From the NCBI GenBank assembly GCA_025458865.1, contig JALORP010000011.1, positions 37,848 through 101,847 of the forward strand: a stretch of DNA of 64,000 nucleotides. Direction: 5' to 3'. Below the pieces are notes generated by a model. That model ran no database searches. It was not told the origin of the DNA and saw nothing but the letters and a program-made list of their open reading frames with translations. Each line of letters starts with the position of its first letter. Positions within the stretch are counted from its first letter, which is position 1. This DNA is from Steroidobacteraceae bacterium. GTDB lineage: Bacteria > Pseudomonadota > Gammaproteobacteria > Steroidobacterales > Steroidobacteraceae. This document shows positions 18,042 to 26,783 of this stretch, one piece after another. A program made the position numbers and the translations under genes.

Positions 18042-18686
18042 CGCGATGCCCACCGGGCAGCTCACGCCCGTGCCGCCGAGCCCGCAGTAGCCGCCCGGGT
18101 TCTTCGCCAGGTACTGCTGGTGGTAATCCTCGGCGTAGTAGAACTCGCCGGCCGGCTGGATCTCGGTGGTGATCTTCGCGCGGTGGCCGGCGGCGTCGAG
18201 CGCCTTCTGGTAGGCCTCGCGCGAGGCCTCGGCCGCCGACTGCTGCGCCGCCGAAGTGGTGTAGATGCCCGATCGGTATTGCGTGCCGATGTCACCGCCC
18301 TGGCGCATGCCCTGCGTCGGGTCGTGCGATTCCCAGAACACCTTGAGCAGCTGGCCGTAGCTGGTCCGAGTGGGGTCGAAGATCACGCGCACGACCTCGA
18401 CGTGACCGGTGAGCCCGCTGCAGACCTCCTCGTAAGTCGGGTTCGGCGTCGTGCCGGCCGCGTAGCCGACCGCGGTGACGAAGACGCCCGGCTGCTGCCA
18501 GAGGCGGCGCTCCGCCCCCCAGAAGCAGCCCAGGCCGAAGACGGCCTCCTCGAGGCCCGCCGGGTAGGGCGGCTTCAGCGGCTGGCCGTTGACGTAGTGG
18601 CGGTCCGGAACCGGCAGCGGCGTGGACCGGCCGGGCAGGGCCTCACCGGGAGCCGGCATCGTCGTCTTCCTGCCTGCGAGTGCCAT
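18030..18686 (-). CDS. msrA: Peptide-methionine (S)-S-oxide reductase MsrA
   Basis: [15 protein letters not shown] (GCFWG), [53 protein letters not shown]. Confidence 0.95.
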   Translation of the reverse strand: MALAGRKTTMPAPGEALPGRSTPLPVPDRHYVNGQPLKPPYPAGLEEAVFGLGCFWGAERRLWQQPGVFVTAVGYAAGTTPNPTYEEVCSGLTGHVEVVRVIFDPTRTSYGQLLKVFWESHDPTQGMRQGGDIGTQYRSGIYTTSAAQQSAAEASREAYQKALDAAGHRAKITTEIQPAGEFYYAEDYHQQYLAKNPGGYCGLGGTGVSCPVGIAGAA

Positions 18687-18732
18687 GGGGGTTCCTCCTG
18701 TCGGGTGCCGTAGCGTAGGAGACGTTTCGGCG

Positions 18733-18771
18733 CTGCGCCAGTTCCCGATTCCGCGGCGCGTCGGGGGCCGG
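18733..18771 (+). repeat. Direct repeat copy 1
   Basis: ctgcgccagttcccgattccgcggcgcgtcgggggccgg; first 22 nt identical to copy 2 and last 10 nt identical. Confidence 0.85.
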
Positions 18772-18987
18772 CAGTCGTACCCCATAGGACACCGTACTGC
18801 TCCTTCGCAGGATCGAGGGTCCTCGTCGCCTTGCGGCGCTAGATCACGATCGTGGGATGGCTCCGTGGAGTGTCACCGCGAGCGCAATCGCACGGCCGCC
18901 CATCGCAGCCGGACCGCCACCGGCGCACGTCCGTAGCGAGTCCCGGGCGAATCGAGCCACGCTGGCATGCGGTGCCGGGAAGGGCGG

Positions 18988-19017
18988 AGCGGGCAGCGGA
19001 AGCCACCGCTGCCCGCT
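18988..19017. terminator. Hairpin downstream of minus-strand gene 19031-19732
   Basis: agcgggcagcgg-aagcca-ccgctgcccgct: 12-bp perfect stem, 6-nt loop; no clear U-tract. Confidence 0.5.
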
Positions 19018-19030
19018 TGACGTAAAGGAA

Positions 19031-19732
19031 TCAGTCGTAGAACACAGCGACGTCCGCCTGGCAGAAATCTGGATTGCTCAATCTGGAGATTCCAAGCGCA
19101 TACACAGTCATCGGAGCGGGGAAGTCGATCTTCACGTTGCGATCCTCCACGCTGCCGGTCACGAAGATCCGGTTACGCCCAAAGACCGTGAATCCTGGTA
19201 CGCCGGCGTCGCAGTCATTCATCGTCGACTGCTCGAGGCAGACCTCCAGGCGGCATTCCCAGTCCCTGGCCAATGCATCGGTCGACGTGGTGTTCTCGCG
19301 TCCGTTGAACGTGACATGGATGCCCCGCGCAGCGCGGCTCGCATTGGTCAGGATCTCGGCCCGCTCGGACCCGGTTCCTTGTCCCTCGGCGGGGAAATAC
19401 GTCACCCGGTAGCTCTGAACGGCACCCGAGCCTGGCTGGGATCCGGTGTCGAGCAACTCCGAGATGTCTTCCAGCCGATCCAGCACCAGGTCCAGCCGGT
19501 CGCCGACGCCGGTGACCCCTGCATCGATGCTTCCCGTCGTCGTGATCAGCGTGTTCAGCCGGTCAGTGATGGCCACCGGCGCCCTGGGGTTGTCCCGGAT
19601 CTGCTCGGTGACGCCCCTGATCTGGTCCAGCTTCGTGCCGATCGCATCGAGGCGCTCGTTCGTCGCCGGGATGCCCTGTGCCATGGCCGCGCCGGAGACG
19701 AGCCCCGCGAGCCCAAGAACCACGTAACGCAT
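19031..19732 (-). CDS. Secreted protein of unknown function with N-terminal coiled coil
   Basis: 233 aa; MRYVVLGLAGLVSGAAMAQ signal peptide; heptad-like region; C-terminal domain with several Cys. Confidence 0.7.
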   Translation of the reverse strand: MRYVVLGLAGLVSGAAMAQGIPATNERLDAIGTKLDQIRGVTEQIRDNPRAPVAITDRLNTLITTTGSIDAGVTGVGDRLDLVLDRLEDISELLDTGSQPGSGAVQSYRVTYFPAEGQGTGSERAEILTNASRAARGIHVTFNGRENTTSTDALARDWECRLEVCLEQSTMNDCDAGVPGFTVFGRNRIFVTGSVEDRNVKIDFPAPMTVYALGISRLSNPDFCQADVAVFYD

Positions 19733-19965
19733 GCAGTCTCTCCTTGTCAGCTTTGTTGCTGCTTCTTGTGGTGACTAACTGCGGGGCCGGCATTCCCTCC
19801 CGACCAACCACGCGATCGGCTCGAGCCCGTATCCCGCCCTCTCCCCACGCGGCGACTCTACGGAAGGCGCTCTAGGCGCCGCAAGCGCAACCGGACATAA
19901 CGAACAAGTGCATGACGGGTTACCTCTCACACGGGGGGTACCCGAACCCGGGCACGGTTTAGCAC

Positions 19966-20003
19966 CTGCGCCAGTTCCCGATTCCGCACGCGGCGGGGGC
20001 CGG
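19966..20003 (+). repeat. Direct repeat copy 2
   Basis: ctgcgccagttcccgattccgcacgcggcgggggccgg. Confidence 0.85.
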
Positions 20004-20019
20004 GTATCCTTCGCGGCCC

Positions 20020-20988
20020 ATGATGACCGCAATCGAATCGGTGACTGTCGGCGTCCGCGACCTCGACGGCGCCCTCACCCTGTTCCGCGACACCCTCGGC
20101 TACCGGGTGGAGCTCGACGCACGCGCCTCGGTGAACCTGCTGGCGGCCTGGAAGCTGCCGGTGCACGAGGACGTGCGCCTCGTGACACTGTCCTGCGACG
20201 GTCATCCCTGGGGACGCCTGCGCCTCGCCCACTGGCGGGACGCGGCCGCATCCGTCACGCGAGACGACTTCGGCCCAGGCGCGCCGGACCGGCCGACCGA
20301 CGCGGGCCCGAAGGCCCTCGACATCTACACCGGCGCACCCATCGCAGCCGCGCTCGAGGCGCTCGCGGCCGCAGGCTGCGCCCCGCGCGGCCGCGCCGAG
20401 CGGTTCCACATCGGCAGCAACGACACCGAGGAGGTCATCGTCAGCGGACCCGACGGCGTGGCCCTGCTCGTCATGGTGGGCCACGGGCACGTGGCCGGCA
20501 TTCGCCGCCTCGCCCCGGCCGCAGGCCACTTCAGCGAGGTCGCCACCGTCTCGATCGTGACGCGCGACCTCGATTCCTCCCGGCGCTTCTACGAGGAGGC
20601 GCTCGGCTGGGTGCACGAGGCCACGGACGTCGAACTGCGGGGCGAGCACCGCGACGCCGCCTGCAGGCTCTATGGCGTGCCGGAAGGCACGCGCGTGCAC
20701 ATGGCCGTCTACCGTGAGCGGCGCCAGGCCTCCGGCAAGGTTGTCCTGGTGCACTTCCACGATCGCACCACCGGCCCCCTCGCCCATCCGATGCGTCCAG
20801 GCCAGAACGGCCTGGCGCTGCTGACCTGTCGCTGCCCCGACCTCGAGGCGCTCGCCGCCCGGCTCGGCCGGGCGGGCGGCCAGGTCGAGTCCGTCATCCA
20901 GCACGTGGCGGTGGACGCAGGCGTTCCCTGCCGCGTGATGCTGGTGCGCGGCCCGAGCGGCGAGCTCTTCGAATGCGTGGAGCGCTGA
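20020..20988 (+). CDS. VOC/glyoxalase-fold protein, two domains
   Basis: AIESVTVGVRDLDGALTLFRDTLGYRVELD and VATVSIVTRDLDSSRRFYEEALGWV. Confidence 0.85.
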   Translation: MMTAIESVTVGVRDLDGALTLFRDTLGYRVELDARASVNLLAAWKLPVHEDVRLVTLSCDGHPWGRLRLAHWRDAAASVTRDDFGPGAPDRPTDAGPKALDIYTGAPIAAALEALAAAGCAPRGRAERFHIGSNDTEEVIVSGPDGVALLVMVGHGHVAGIRRLAPAAGHFSEVATVSIVTRDLDSSRRFYEEALGWVHEATDVELRGEHRDAACRLYGVPEGTRVHMAVYRERRQASGKVVLVHFHDRTTGPLAHPMRPGQNGLALLTCRCPDLEALAARLGRAGGQVESVIQHVAVDAGVPCRVMLVRGPSGELFECVER

Positions 20989-21950
20989 CCCTCGCCGCGA
21001 CCGGCCTGCTCAGCCTGACTGCCTGGGGGGCCGCTCCCCCGGTGGCGCCTGCGGACGAGGACCGCGCGCCGGCCGGGAGCCGGACGATCCCGCTGCCCGA
21101 GGTCACGGTCGCCGCCCCCGAACCCCGCTACGTCGCGCCGACGCTACGAGACCGCATCGGGCGGATCTGGGCTCCCGTGTTGATCAACGGCCAGGGACCC
21201 TTCCGGCTGGTGCTCGACACCGGCGCGAGCCGCTCGGCCGTCACGACGAAGGTGGCGGAGTCTCTCGGCATCCCGATCGAGGAGTCCAGCCGCGTCACGA
21301 TGCACGGCGTGACCGGATCGGCCATGGCGGCCACGATCCGCGCGGACCGGCTCGAGGTGGGCGACCTGCTGGTCGAGCGCCCGCAGCTGCTGATCGTCGA
21401 GGACGCGTTCGGCGGAGCCGAGGGAGTGCTCGCGACCGAGGGCCTCAAGGACAAGCGGATCACCATCGAGTTCCGGCGCGACCGGATCGAGATCGCGCGC
21501 TCGCGCCGCCAGCCCGCGCCGGCCGGCTTCGCCACCATCCCGGTGCAGCTGGCGCAGGCGCGCGTCATCACCAGCGACGCGCGCGTAGGGCCGCTCGGCG
21601 TGAAGGCGATCATCGACACCGGCGCGCAACAGACCATCGGCAACCTCGCGCTCCGCGACCGGCTGCTGGCCCTTCGAGGGACCGCGCCGGGTCGGGAGCA
21701 GGACGTGATCGGCATGACCGGCGACGTGCAGAGCGGGCCGAATGCCCCCGTGCCGTCCATCGGCCTCGGCGAGATCCAGATCAACAATGCCGACATCACG
21801 TTCGTGGACCTGCACATCTTCCGCCACTGGGGCTACGTCGACGAGCCGGTTCTGATGATCGGCATGGACGTGCTCGGCCTGCTGGACACCCTGATCATCG
21901 ACTACCGCCGGCGCGAGCTGCAGGTCCGTACGCGCCGCGGCGCCCCGTAG
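20973..21950 (+). CDS. Retropepsin-like aspartic protease with two DTGA motifs
   Basis: [24 protein letters not shown] and [22 protein letters not shown]; signal-like N-terminus; overlaps previous CDS by 16 nt. Confidence 0.85.
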   Translation: MRGALTLAATGLLSLTAWGAAPPVAPADEDRAPAGSRTIPLPEVTVAAPEPRYVAPTLRDRIGRIWAPVLINGQGPFRLVLDTGASRSAVTTKVAESLGIPIEESSRVTMHGVTGSAMAATIRADRLEVGDLLVERPQLLIVEDAFGGAEGVLATEGLKDKRITIEFRRDRIEIARSRRQPAPAGFATIPVQLAQARVITSDARVGPLGVKAIIDTGAQQTIGNLALRDRLLALRGTAPGREQDVIGMTGDVQSGPNAPVPSIGLGEIQINNADITFVDLHIFRHWGYVDEPVLMIGMDVLGLLDTLIIDYRRRELQVRTRRGAP

Positions 21951-22002
21951 CAGCACGCGGCGCGCTAGACTGCGGCTCCCACCGCGGCACGGGCGGAATT
22001 CC

Positions 22003-22989
22003 ATGCAGGTACGTTCACTCGGCACGCAGGGCCTCTCGGCCTCTGCGCTCGGCCTCGGCTGCATGGGCATGAGCTGGGCCTACGGCGAGCCCGACGAGCG
22101 GGAGTCCGTCGAGACGATCCGGCGCGCGCTGGACCTGGGGATCACCTTCTTCGACACCGCGGAGGTCTACGGGCCGTACGCAAACGAGCGGCTCCTCGGC
22201 CGCGCGCTGGGCGCCGACCGCGACCGGGCGGTGATCGCCACGAAGTTCGGGTTCCGGATCGTGGACGGGCGCATCGAGGGGCTCGACAGCAGCCCCGGCA
22301 ACGTGCGCCGCGTCTGCGAGGCGGCGCTCGAGCGGCTGGGGACCGACCGCATCGATCTCTTGTACCAGCATCGCGTCGACCCCGACGTGCCAATCGAGGA
22401 CACGGTTGGGGCGATGGCGGAGCTCGTGCGCGAGGGCAAGGTGCGCTTCCTGGGCCTGTCCGAGGCCAGCGCGGCGACGCTCGAACGGGCGCACGCGGTG
22501 CACCCGATCAGCGCGCTGCAGTCCGAGTACTCGCTGTTCGAACGCGGCATCGAGGCCTCCGTGCTGCCGGCCTGCCGCCGCCTCGGCATTGGCCTGGTGC
22601 CCTACTCGCCGCTGGGACGCGCCTTCCTCACGGGCCAGGCGCAGCGCGCCGAGGAGTATTCCGCGCGCAGCGATTTCCGCGCCGGCATGCCGCGCTTCCA
22701 GGGCGAAAACTACGACCGCAACCTGCGCCTGGTCGAGGCCCTCAAGGGGATTGCCGCGAACGTCGGCGCGACGCCCGCGCAGGTGGCGCTCGCGTGGCTG
22801 CTGCGGCAGGGCGAGGACATCGTGCCGATCCCCGGCACGAAGCGCCGCCGGTGGCTGGAGGAGAACGCCGCCGCCGCAGCGCTCTCGCTGCCCGGCGACG
22901 TCATGGCGGAGCTGGACCGTGTGTTCGCACCCGAGGCCGTGTCCGGGGAGCGCTACGCGCCCGTCCACCTGCGCTACCTCGACCGGTAG
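22003..22989 (+). CDS. Aldo/keto reductase
   Basis: [80 protein letters not shown]. Confidence 0.95.
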   Translation: MQVRSLGTQGLSASALGLGCMGMSWAYGEPDERESVETIRRALDLGITFFDTAEVYGPYANERLLGRALGADRDRAVIATKFGFRIVDGRIEGLDSSPGNVRRVCEAALERLGTDRIDLLYQHRVDPDVPIEDTVGAMAELVREGKVRFLGLSEASAATLERAHAVHPISALQSEYSLFERGIEASVLPACRRLGIGLVPYSPLGRAFLTGQAQRAEEYSARSDFRAGMPRFQGENYDRNLRLVEALKGIAANVGATPAQVALAWLLRQGEDIVPIPGTKRRRWLEENAAAAALSLPGDVMAELDRVFAPEAVSGERYAPVHLRYLDR

Positions 22990-23840
22990 TACTCCCTGCA
23001 TGCGGCCTCGAGCCCCCGCACGACGCGCCGGCCCGCGAGCACCCCGGCAGTCTCCGTGACCACCGTGCGCTGGCCCTCCTGCGCGCCATCGGTGGTGAAG
23101 TAGATCACCACCCAGTCGCGCGTGTGGCCCAGCTCGTGCGCGCGCGCGGTGTTGGAGAACAGCGCGCTGAAGTGCCACGAGCCCCGCTCGGTGTGCAGCA
23201 CCGGCAGCCAGGCCTCGCCGGTGGGATTGAAGCGCCGCGGCGCAATGGTCGGCAGACGGCCCGCCTCCGCGCCCTCGCGGTACTCCCGGTCCACGTCCAG
23301 CAGCAGCGCCACGCCAGGCTCCTGCCCCCCCGGACTGGCGGAGCGCGGAGGCCGCGTGCGCGCCAGCATCCCGGCGAGCGCGGCGCGCACCATGGCCGCG
23401 CGCCGCGGGCCTACGCCCGGGAGCGCCTCGAGCGAGCCGTCGTGCGCCGTCGCCTCGAACGCCTCAAGCGTGTCCACGTGCAGGCCATCGTGGATGCGCC
23501 GCGCGAGCGCCGGGCCGATGCCCGGAACCGTCTGGAACAGCGCCTCGGGGTCCAGGCTGCCGCGCAGCCGCTCGAGCTGGCTGGAGCGGCCGGTGCGCAC
23601 CAGCTCGGCGATGGTCGCGGCAATCGAGCTGCCGATGCCCGGCAGCGCCTCGAGGCCTGCGACGCCCTGCTCGGCGTGGATGTCCCCGACGTCGCGCCCG
23701 AGCCCCGCCACCGTGTCCGCGGCGCGCCGGTAGGCGCCCACCCGGAAGGGATTCGCACGCTGGCTGGCGAGCAGGTCGGCGAACTGGCGCAGGCGCTCGG
23801 CCACCTGCAGGTTGCGCGTCGTGCCGACCGGTTCGGTCAT
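22974..23840 (-). CDS. Helix-hairpin-helix DNA-binding protein, PolX-like N-terminus without polymerase palm
   Basis: [76 protein letters not shown]. Convergent 16-nt overlap with aldo/keto reductase. Confidence 0.8.
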   Translation of the reverse strand: MTEPVGTTRNLQVAERLRQFADLLASQRANPFRVGAYRRAADTVAGLGRDVGDIHAEQGVAGLEALPGIGSSIAATIAELVRTGRSSQLERLRGSLDPEALFQTVPGIGPALARRIHDGLHVDTLEAFEATAHDGSLEALPGVGPRRAAMVRAALAGMLARTRPPRSASPGGQEPGVALLLDVDREYREGAEAGRLPTIAPRRFNPTGEAWLPVLHTERGSWHFSALFSNTARAHELGHTRDWVVIYFTTDGAQEGQRTVVTETAGVLAGRRVVRGLEAACREYYRSR

Positions 23841-24913
23841 GCGGGCCGGCTCGGCAGCCTCTCGCCGTCCCAGAACACCAGTTCGCCGAGGTCGGGCCGC
23901 ACCGCAGCGAGCGCGGGACGGCTCCACTCGCCAGGCCATCGGTAGTCCACGCAAATCGCGAGGCGGCCGGGGCCAATCCAGTCGCCGGCGGAAGAACCGC
24001 CGAAGAGCGCGGCGTGCTCGTCGAAGGGCTCGAGCGGCTTGTGGACGCGATGGCGCCAGTAATGGCCGAAGACCGTCGGCCGGTCGAGAACCGATTCTTC
24101 CCACCAGGGTACGCGCTCGAGGAAACGCCACTTCTTGCCCAGCCACTGCGGGACGGGCGCGGGGCGCTCGGGCCCGGAGGTCAGGAGCTTGACCGGGTTC
24201 TCGCGCTGCTCGATGTGCTCGCCCGGCACGAGGTCGTCGATCAGCATCTGCTCCTCGACCGTCACGCCGTGGTCGGCCTGCCAGTCCTGCGTGCGGCGGC
24301 GCTCCTCCAGCGCCTTTCGCGCCGCCGGGTAACGCTCGGTCAGGCCCGCCCGCGCGAGGTGCTCGGCAGCGCGGGCGCGGCCGGCGGCGATGACCTCGCC
24401 GTTGGAGCGGGCCCCGAGGCGCTCGATGAACGCGAGGCTCCGGGCGTCCCAGCAGGCGTGCACGACGCGCAGGCGCGGATGCTCCGCGACGAGCGGCAGC
24501 GTCTCGCAGAACGCGCGTATGAGCTCCCGGGACCCGGGATCGGCGCGGCGGAACGGGCCGAAGTCCGCCTCGTCCCTCGACGCGTCCGCGTCGCCGCCGA
24601 AGAACCACGCGTTGCCGGCCTTGCGCTGCTCTCGTTCGTCGGGGTCCACGAGCGGCAGCTCGTGATTGCCGAGCAGGCAGGTCGCTCCACCCCGCTCGAC
24701 GGCGCGCATGACGATCTCGAACACGCCCGGGCTGTCCGGGCCCCGGTCGCCGAGATCGCCGACGAAAACCAGGCGCCGGCCCGCGGCGTGGCGGCCATCC
24801 GTGTCGTAACCTAGCACGTCGAGCAGCCGCTCGAGCGCCTGGCGCTGGCCGTGAACGTCGCCGACCACGTCGACCGGAACTTCCTCCAGCCGGCGAACGG
24901 GACTGTATGGCAT
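23837..24913 (-). CDS. Metallophosphoesterase
   Basis: VDVVGDVHGQRQALERLL, RLVFVGDLGDRGPDSPGV, CLLGNHELPL; 4-nt overlap with HHH gene. Confidence 0.9.
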   Translation of the reverse strand: MPYSPVRRLEEVPVDVVGDVHGQRQALERLLDVLGYDTDGRHAAGRRLVFVGDLGDRGPDSPGVFEIVMRAVERGGATCLLGNHELPLVDPDEREQRKAGNAWFFGGDADASRDEADFGPFRRADPGSRELIRAFCETLPLVAEHPRLRVVHACWDARSLAFIERLGARSNGEVIAAGRARAAEHLARAGLTERYPAARKALEERRRTQDWQADHGVTVEEQMLIDDLVPGEHIEQRENPVKLLTSGPERPAPVPQWLGKKWRFLERVPWWEESVLDRPTVFGHYWRHRVHKPLEPFDEHAALFGGSSAGDWIGPGRLAICVDYRWPGEWSRPALAAVRPDLGELVFWDGERLPSRPA

Positions 24914-24949
24914 GGGGCACTCCTTGCTTGCGCCGGGCTGCCCCGCGTC

Positions 24950-25558
24950 CTAGAAGGCGAACGAGAGGCCGGCCAGCAGCTCGAACTGCAGCAGCGAGCT
25001 GCCGCTCGCGACGATCCGGCAGAAATTCTCCTCCCCGCCCGTCCTGCAGAAGACCGCGCTGTCCGAGTCCATCAGCGTCATGTAGCCGCGCGCCTCGAGG
25101 CGCAGCGCGACGCGCTCGGCGAGCGGCATTTCGAGGCCCACGCCCAGCGAGAACGAGAACCGCGTTTCGTCGTCGTAGCCCGACGCGCCCGGAGAGAAGC
25201 GCGTCGCGCCGATGCCGCCGGACACGAAGCTGTTGACCCGTTCGCCCTCGCTGATCGGCGCCGTTCCGCCGATGTGAAGCACCTCGACGTCCACGTCGAG
25301 CTGGCCCTCCGGCTCGACGATCTCCGAGCCCTGGCGCGAATACCAGAGCTGCCACCAGGTGCCGGGGCCGTGGCGCAGCTCCAGCGCGAGCGCAAGACTC
25401 GCGGATTCCTCGAGATCCCGGTCCGCGCCCGTGTCGGCGTCCTCGAAGCTGCCGCCGGCTCGCCCCCCGGCATGCGGCACGATCCGGAAGACCGGCTCGT
25501 CCGCCGCCGCGGCCGCGGACAGCATCCCGAGGGACAGGAGGAGCAGGATTGCGCGCAT
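24950..25558 (-). CDS. Outer-membrane beta-barrel protein
   Basis: MRAILLLLSLGMLSAAAAA signal peptide; barrel-like pattern, C-terminal LLAGLSFAF. Confidence 0.75.
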   Translation of the reverse strand: MRAILLLLSLGMLSAAAAADEPVFRIVPHAGGRAGGSFEDADTGADRDLEESASLALALELRHGPGTWWQLWYSRQGSEIVEPEGQLDVDVEVLHIGGTAPISEGERVNSFVSGGIGATRFSPGASGYDDETRFSFSLGVGLEMPLAERVALRLEARGYMTLMDSDSAVFCRTGGEENFCRIVASGSSLLQFELLAGLSFAF

Positions 25559-25636
25559 GGAACACTCCGTGTTGACCCAGGGGACAACGTTATCCCTTTG
25601 CACGGCCAGCGCAAGCACCCTCGCCTAGAATGGGCC

Positions 25637-26278
25637 ATGTCCCGCATCCTGAAATCCGACCTCTTCGGCCGGGTCGTGCTCGAGGACGGCGAACGCACGG
25701 TGCGGCGGGACACCACGTCCGCCCGCGGGTGGCTCCTCCCGCTCGCCCGCCGGCTGGCCCGCCGCGAGGCACGGGCGCTGTCGAGCCTGGACGGCCTGGC
25801 CGGCACCCCGCGGCTGCTGTCCTTCGACGGCCGTGTGCTGCGCCGAAGCTGGGTGCCAGGCCGGCCCATGCAGGTCGCGCGACCCGTGGATCCGTCCTAC
25901 TTCCGGGAAGCCTTGACGCTGCTGCGCCGCCTGCACCGGGCGGGCGTCGCCCACAACGACCTCGCGAAGGAGCCCAACTGGCTGGTGACGACGGACGGAC
26001 GCCCGGCGCTGGTGGACTTCCAGCTCGCACTGGTGTCGAGGCGCCGGGGACGGCTCTTCCGCGCGCTCGCTCGCGAGGACCTGCGCCACCTGCTGAAGCA
26101 CAAGCGCACCTATTGCCCGCAACGGCTCACCGCCCGGCAGAAGCGCATCCTCGCCACGCCCGCGCCGCATACGCGCCTGTGGCGGGCGACCGGCAAGCGG
26201 CTCTACACCTTCGTGACGCGCCGCCTGCTCGGATGGTCCGACCGCGAGGGTGCGGGTGACCGTAACCTGCGCGGATAA
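25637..26278 (+). CDS. RIO-like serine/threonine protein kinase
   Basis: LHRAGVAHNDLAKEPNWLVTTDGRPALVDFQLALVSRR: HNDLxxxPN and DFx motifs. Confidence 0.82.
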   Translation: MSRILKSDLFGRVVLEDGERTVRRDTTSARGWLLPLARRLARREARALSSLDGLAGTPRLLSFDGRVLRRSWVPGRPMQVARPVDPSYFREALTLLRRLHRAGVAHNDLAKEPNWLVTTDGRPALVDFQLALVSRRRGRLFRALAREDLRHLLKHKRTYCPQRLTARQKRILATPAPHTRLWRATGKRLYTFVTRRLLGWSDREGAGDRNLRG

Positions 26279-26471
26279 ACAGCACCGACCGCTCGCGCCG
26301 CGACCGAGGTGGCGAGGGGGCCCCACAGCCGAGCGTAAAGCGGCGCGAGGCTCGGCGAGCGCCGCAGCGAGGCGAGGAGTGCCCCCCGCCGGATCCCGGT
26401 CGCGGCGCAGGCACTGCTCACGGTGGCGTCCGCGCGCGATCCGCCAGCATGCGATCCGCTAGAATGTGGCC

Positions 26472-26732
26472 ATGACGCCCTCCATCTGCCACGAGCACAA
26501 CCTCCGCCAGCCGCCGCCGGCGACGCGTCCCTTCGGGGTCCGCGTGAGCCTCAGGCGGGGCGATCCGTTCGCCAAGCTGGTCGGCGAGGACTGGCACAAG
26601 CTGCACTGGTACTCGACCGAGGCCGAGCGCGACGCCGCGCTCGCCGAGATGAGCCGCCGCTACCCGTTCTTCCGCGTTGGCGATGAGCCCGCTCTCGTAT
26701 TCGAGAAGGTCGAGGCAAGCGCGCGGCGCTGA
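26472..26732 (+). CDS. Small protein of unknown function
   Basis: MTPSICHEHNLRQPPPATRPFGVRVSLRRGDPFAKLVGEDWHKLHWYSTEAERDAALAEMSRRYPFFRVGDEPALVFEKVEASARR. Confidence 0.65.
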   Translation: MTPSICHEHNLRQPPPATRPFGVRVSLRRGDPFAKLVGEDWHKLHWYSTEAERDAALAEMSRRYPFFRVGDEPALVFEKVEASARR

Positions 26733-26783
26733 GTGCAGGCCTCGACGCGGCGCTGGCTGCGCACGGTGCTACCATGCGCGCCG

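Noticed and set aside
18845-18854. Palindrome CACGATCGTG as an operator
   Set aside because: Only 10 bp, and such palindromes are expected by chance in 64 kb of high-GC DNA.
22974-25565. 863-aa minus ORF as one protein
   Set aside because: Off-frame read through metallophosphoesterase and barrel genes; only the HHH segment from 23840 is real.
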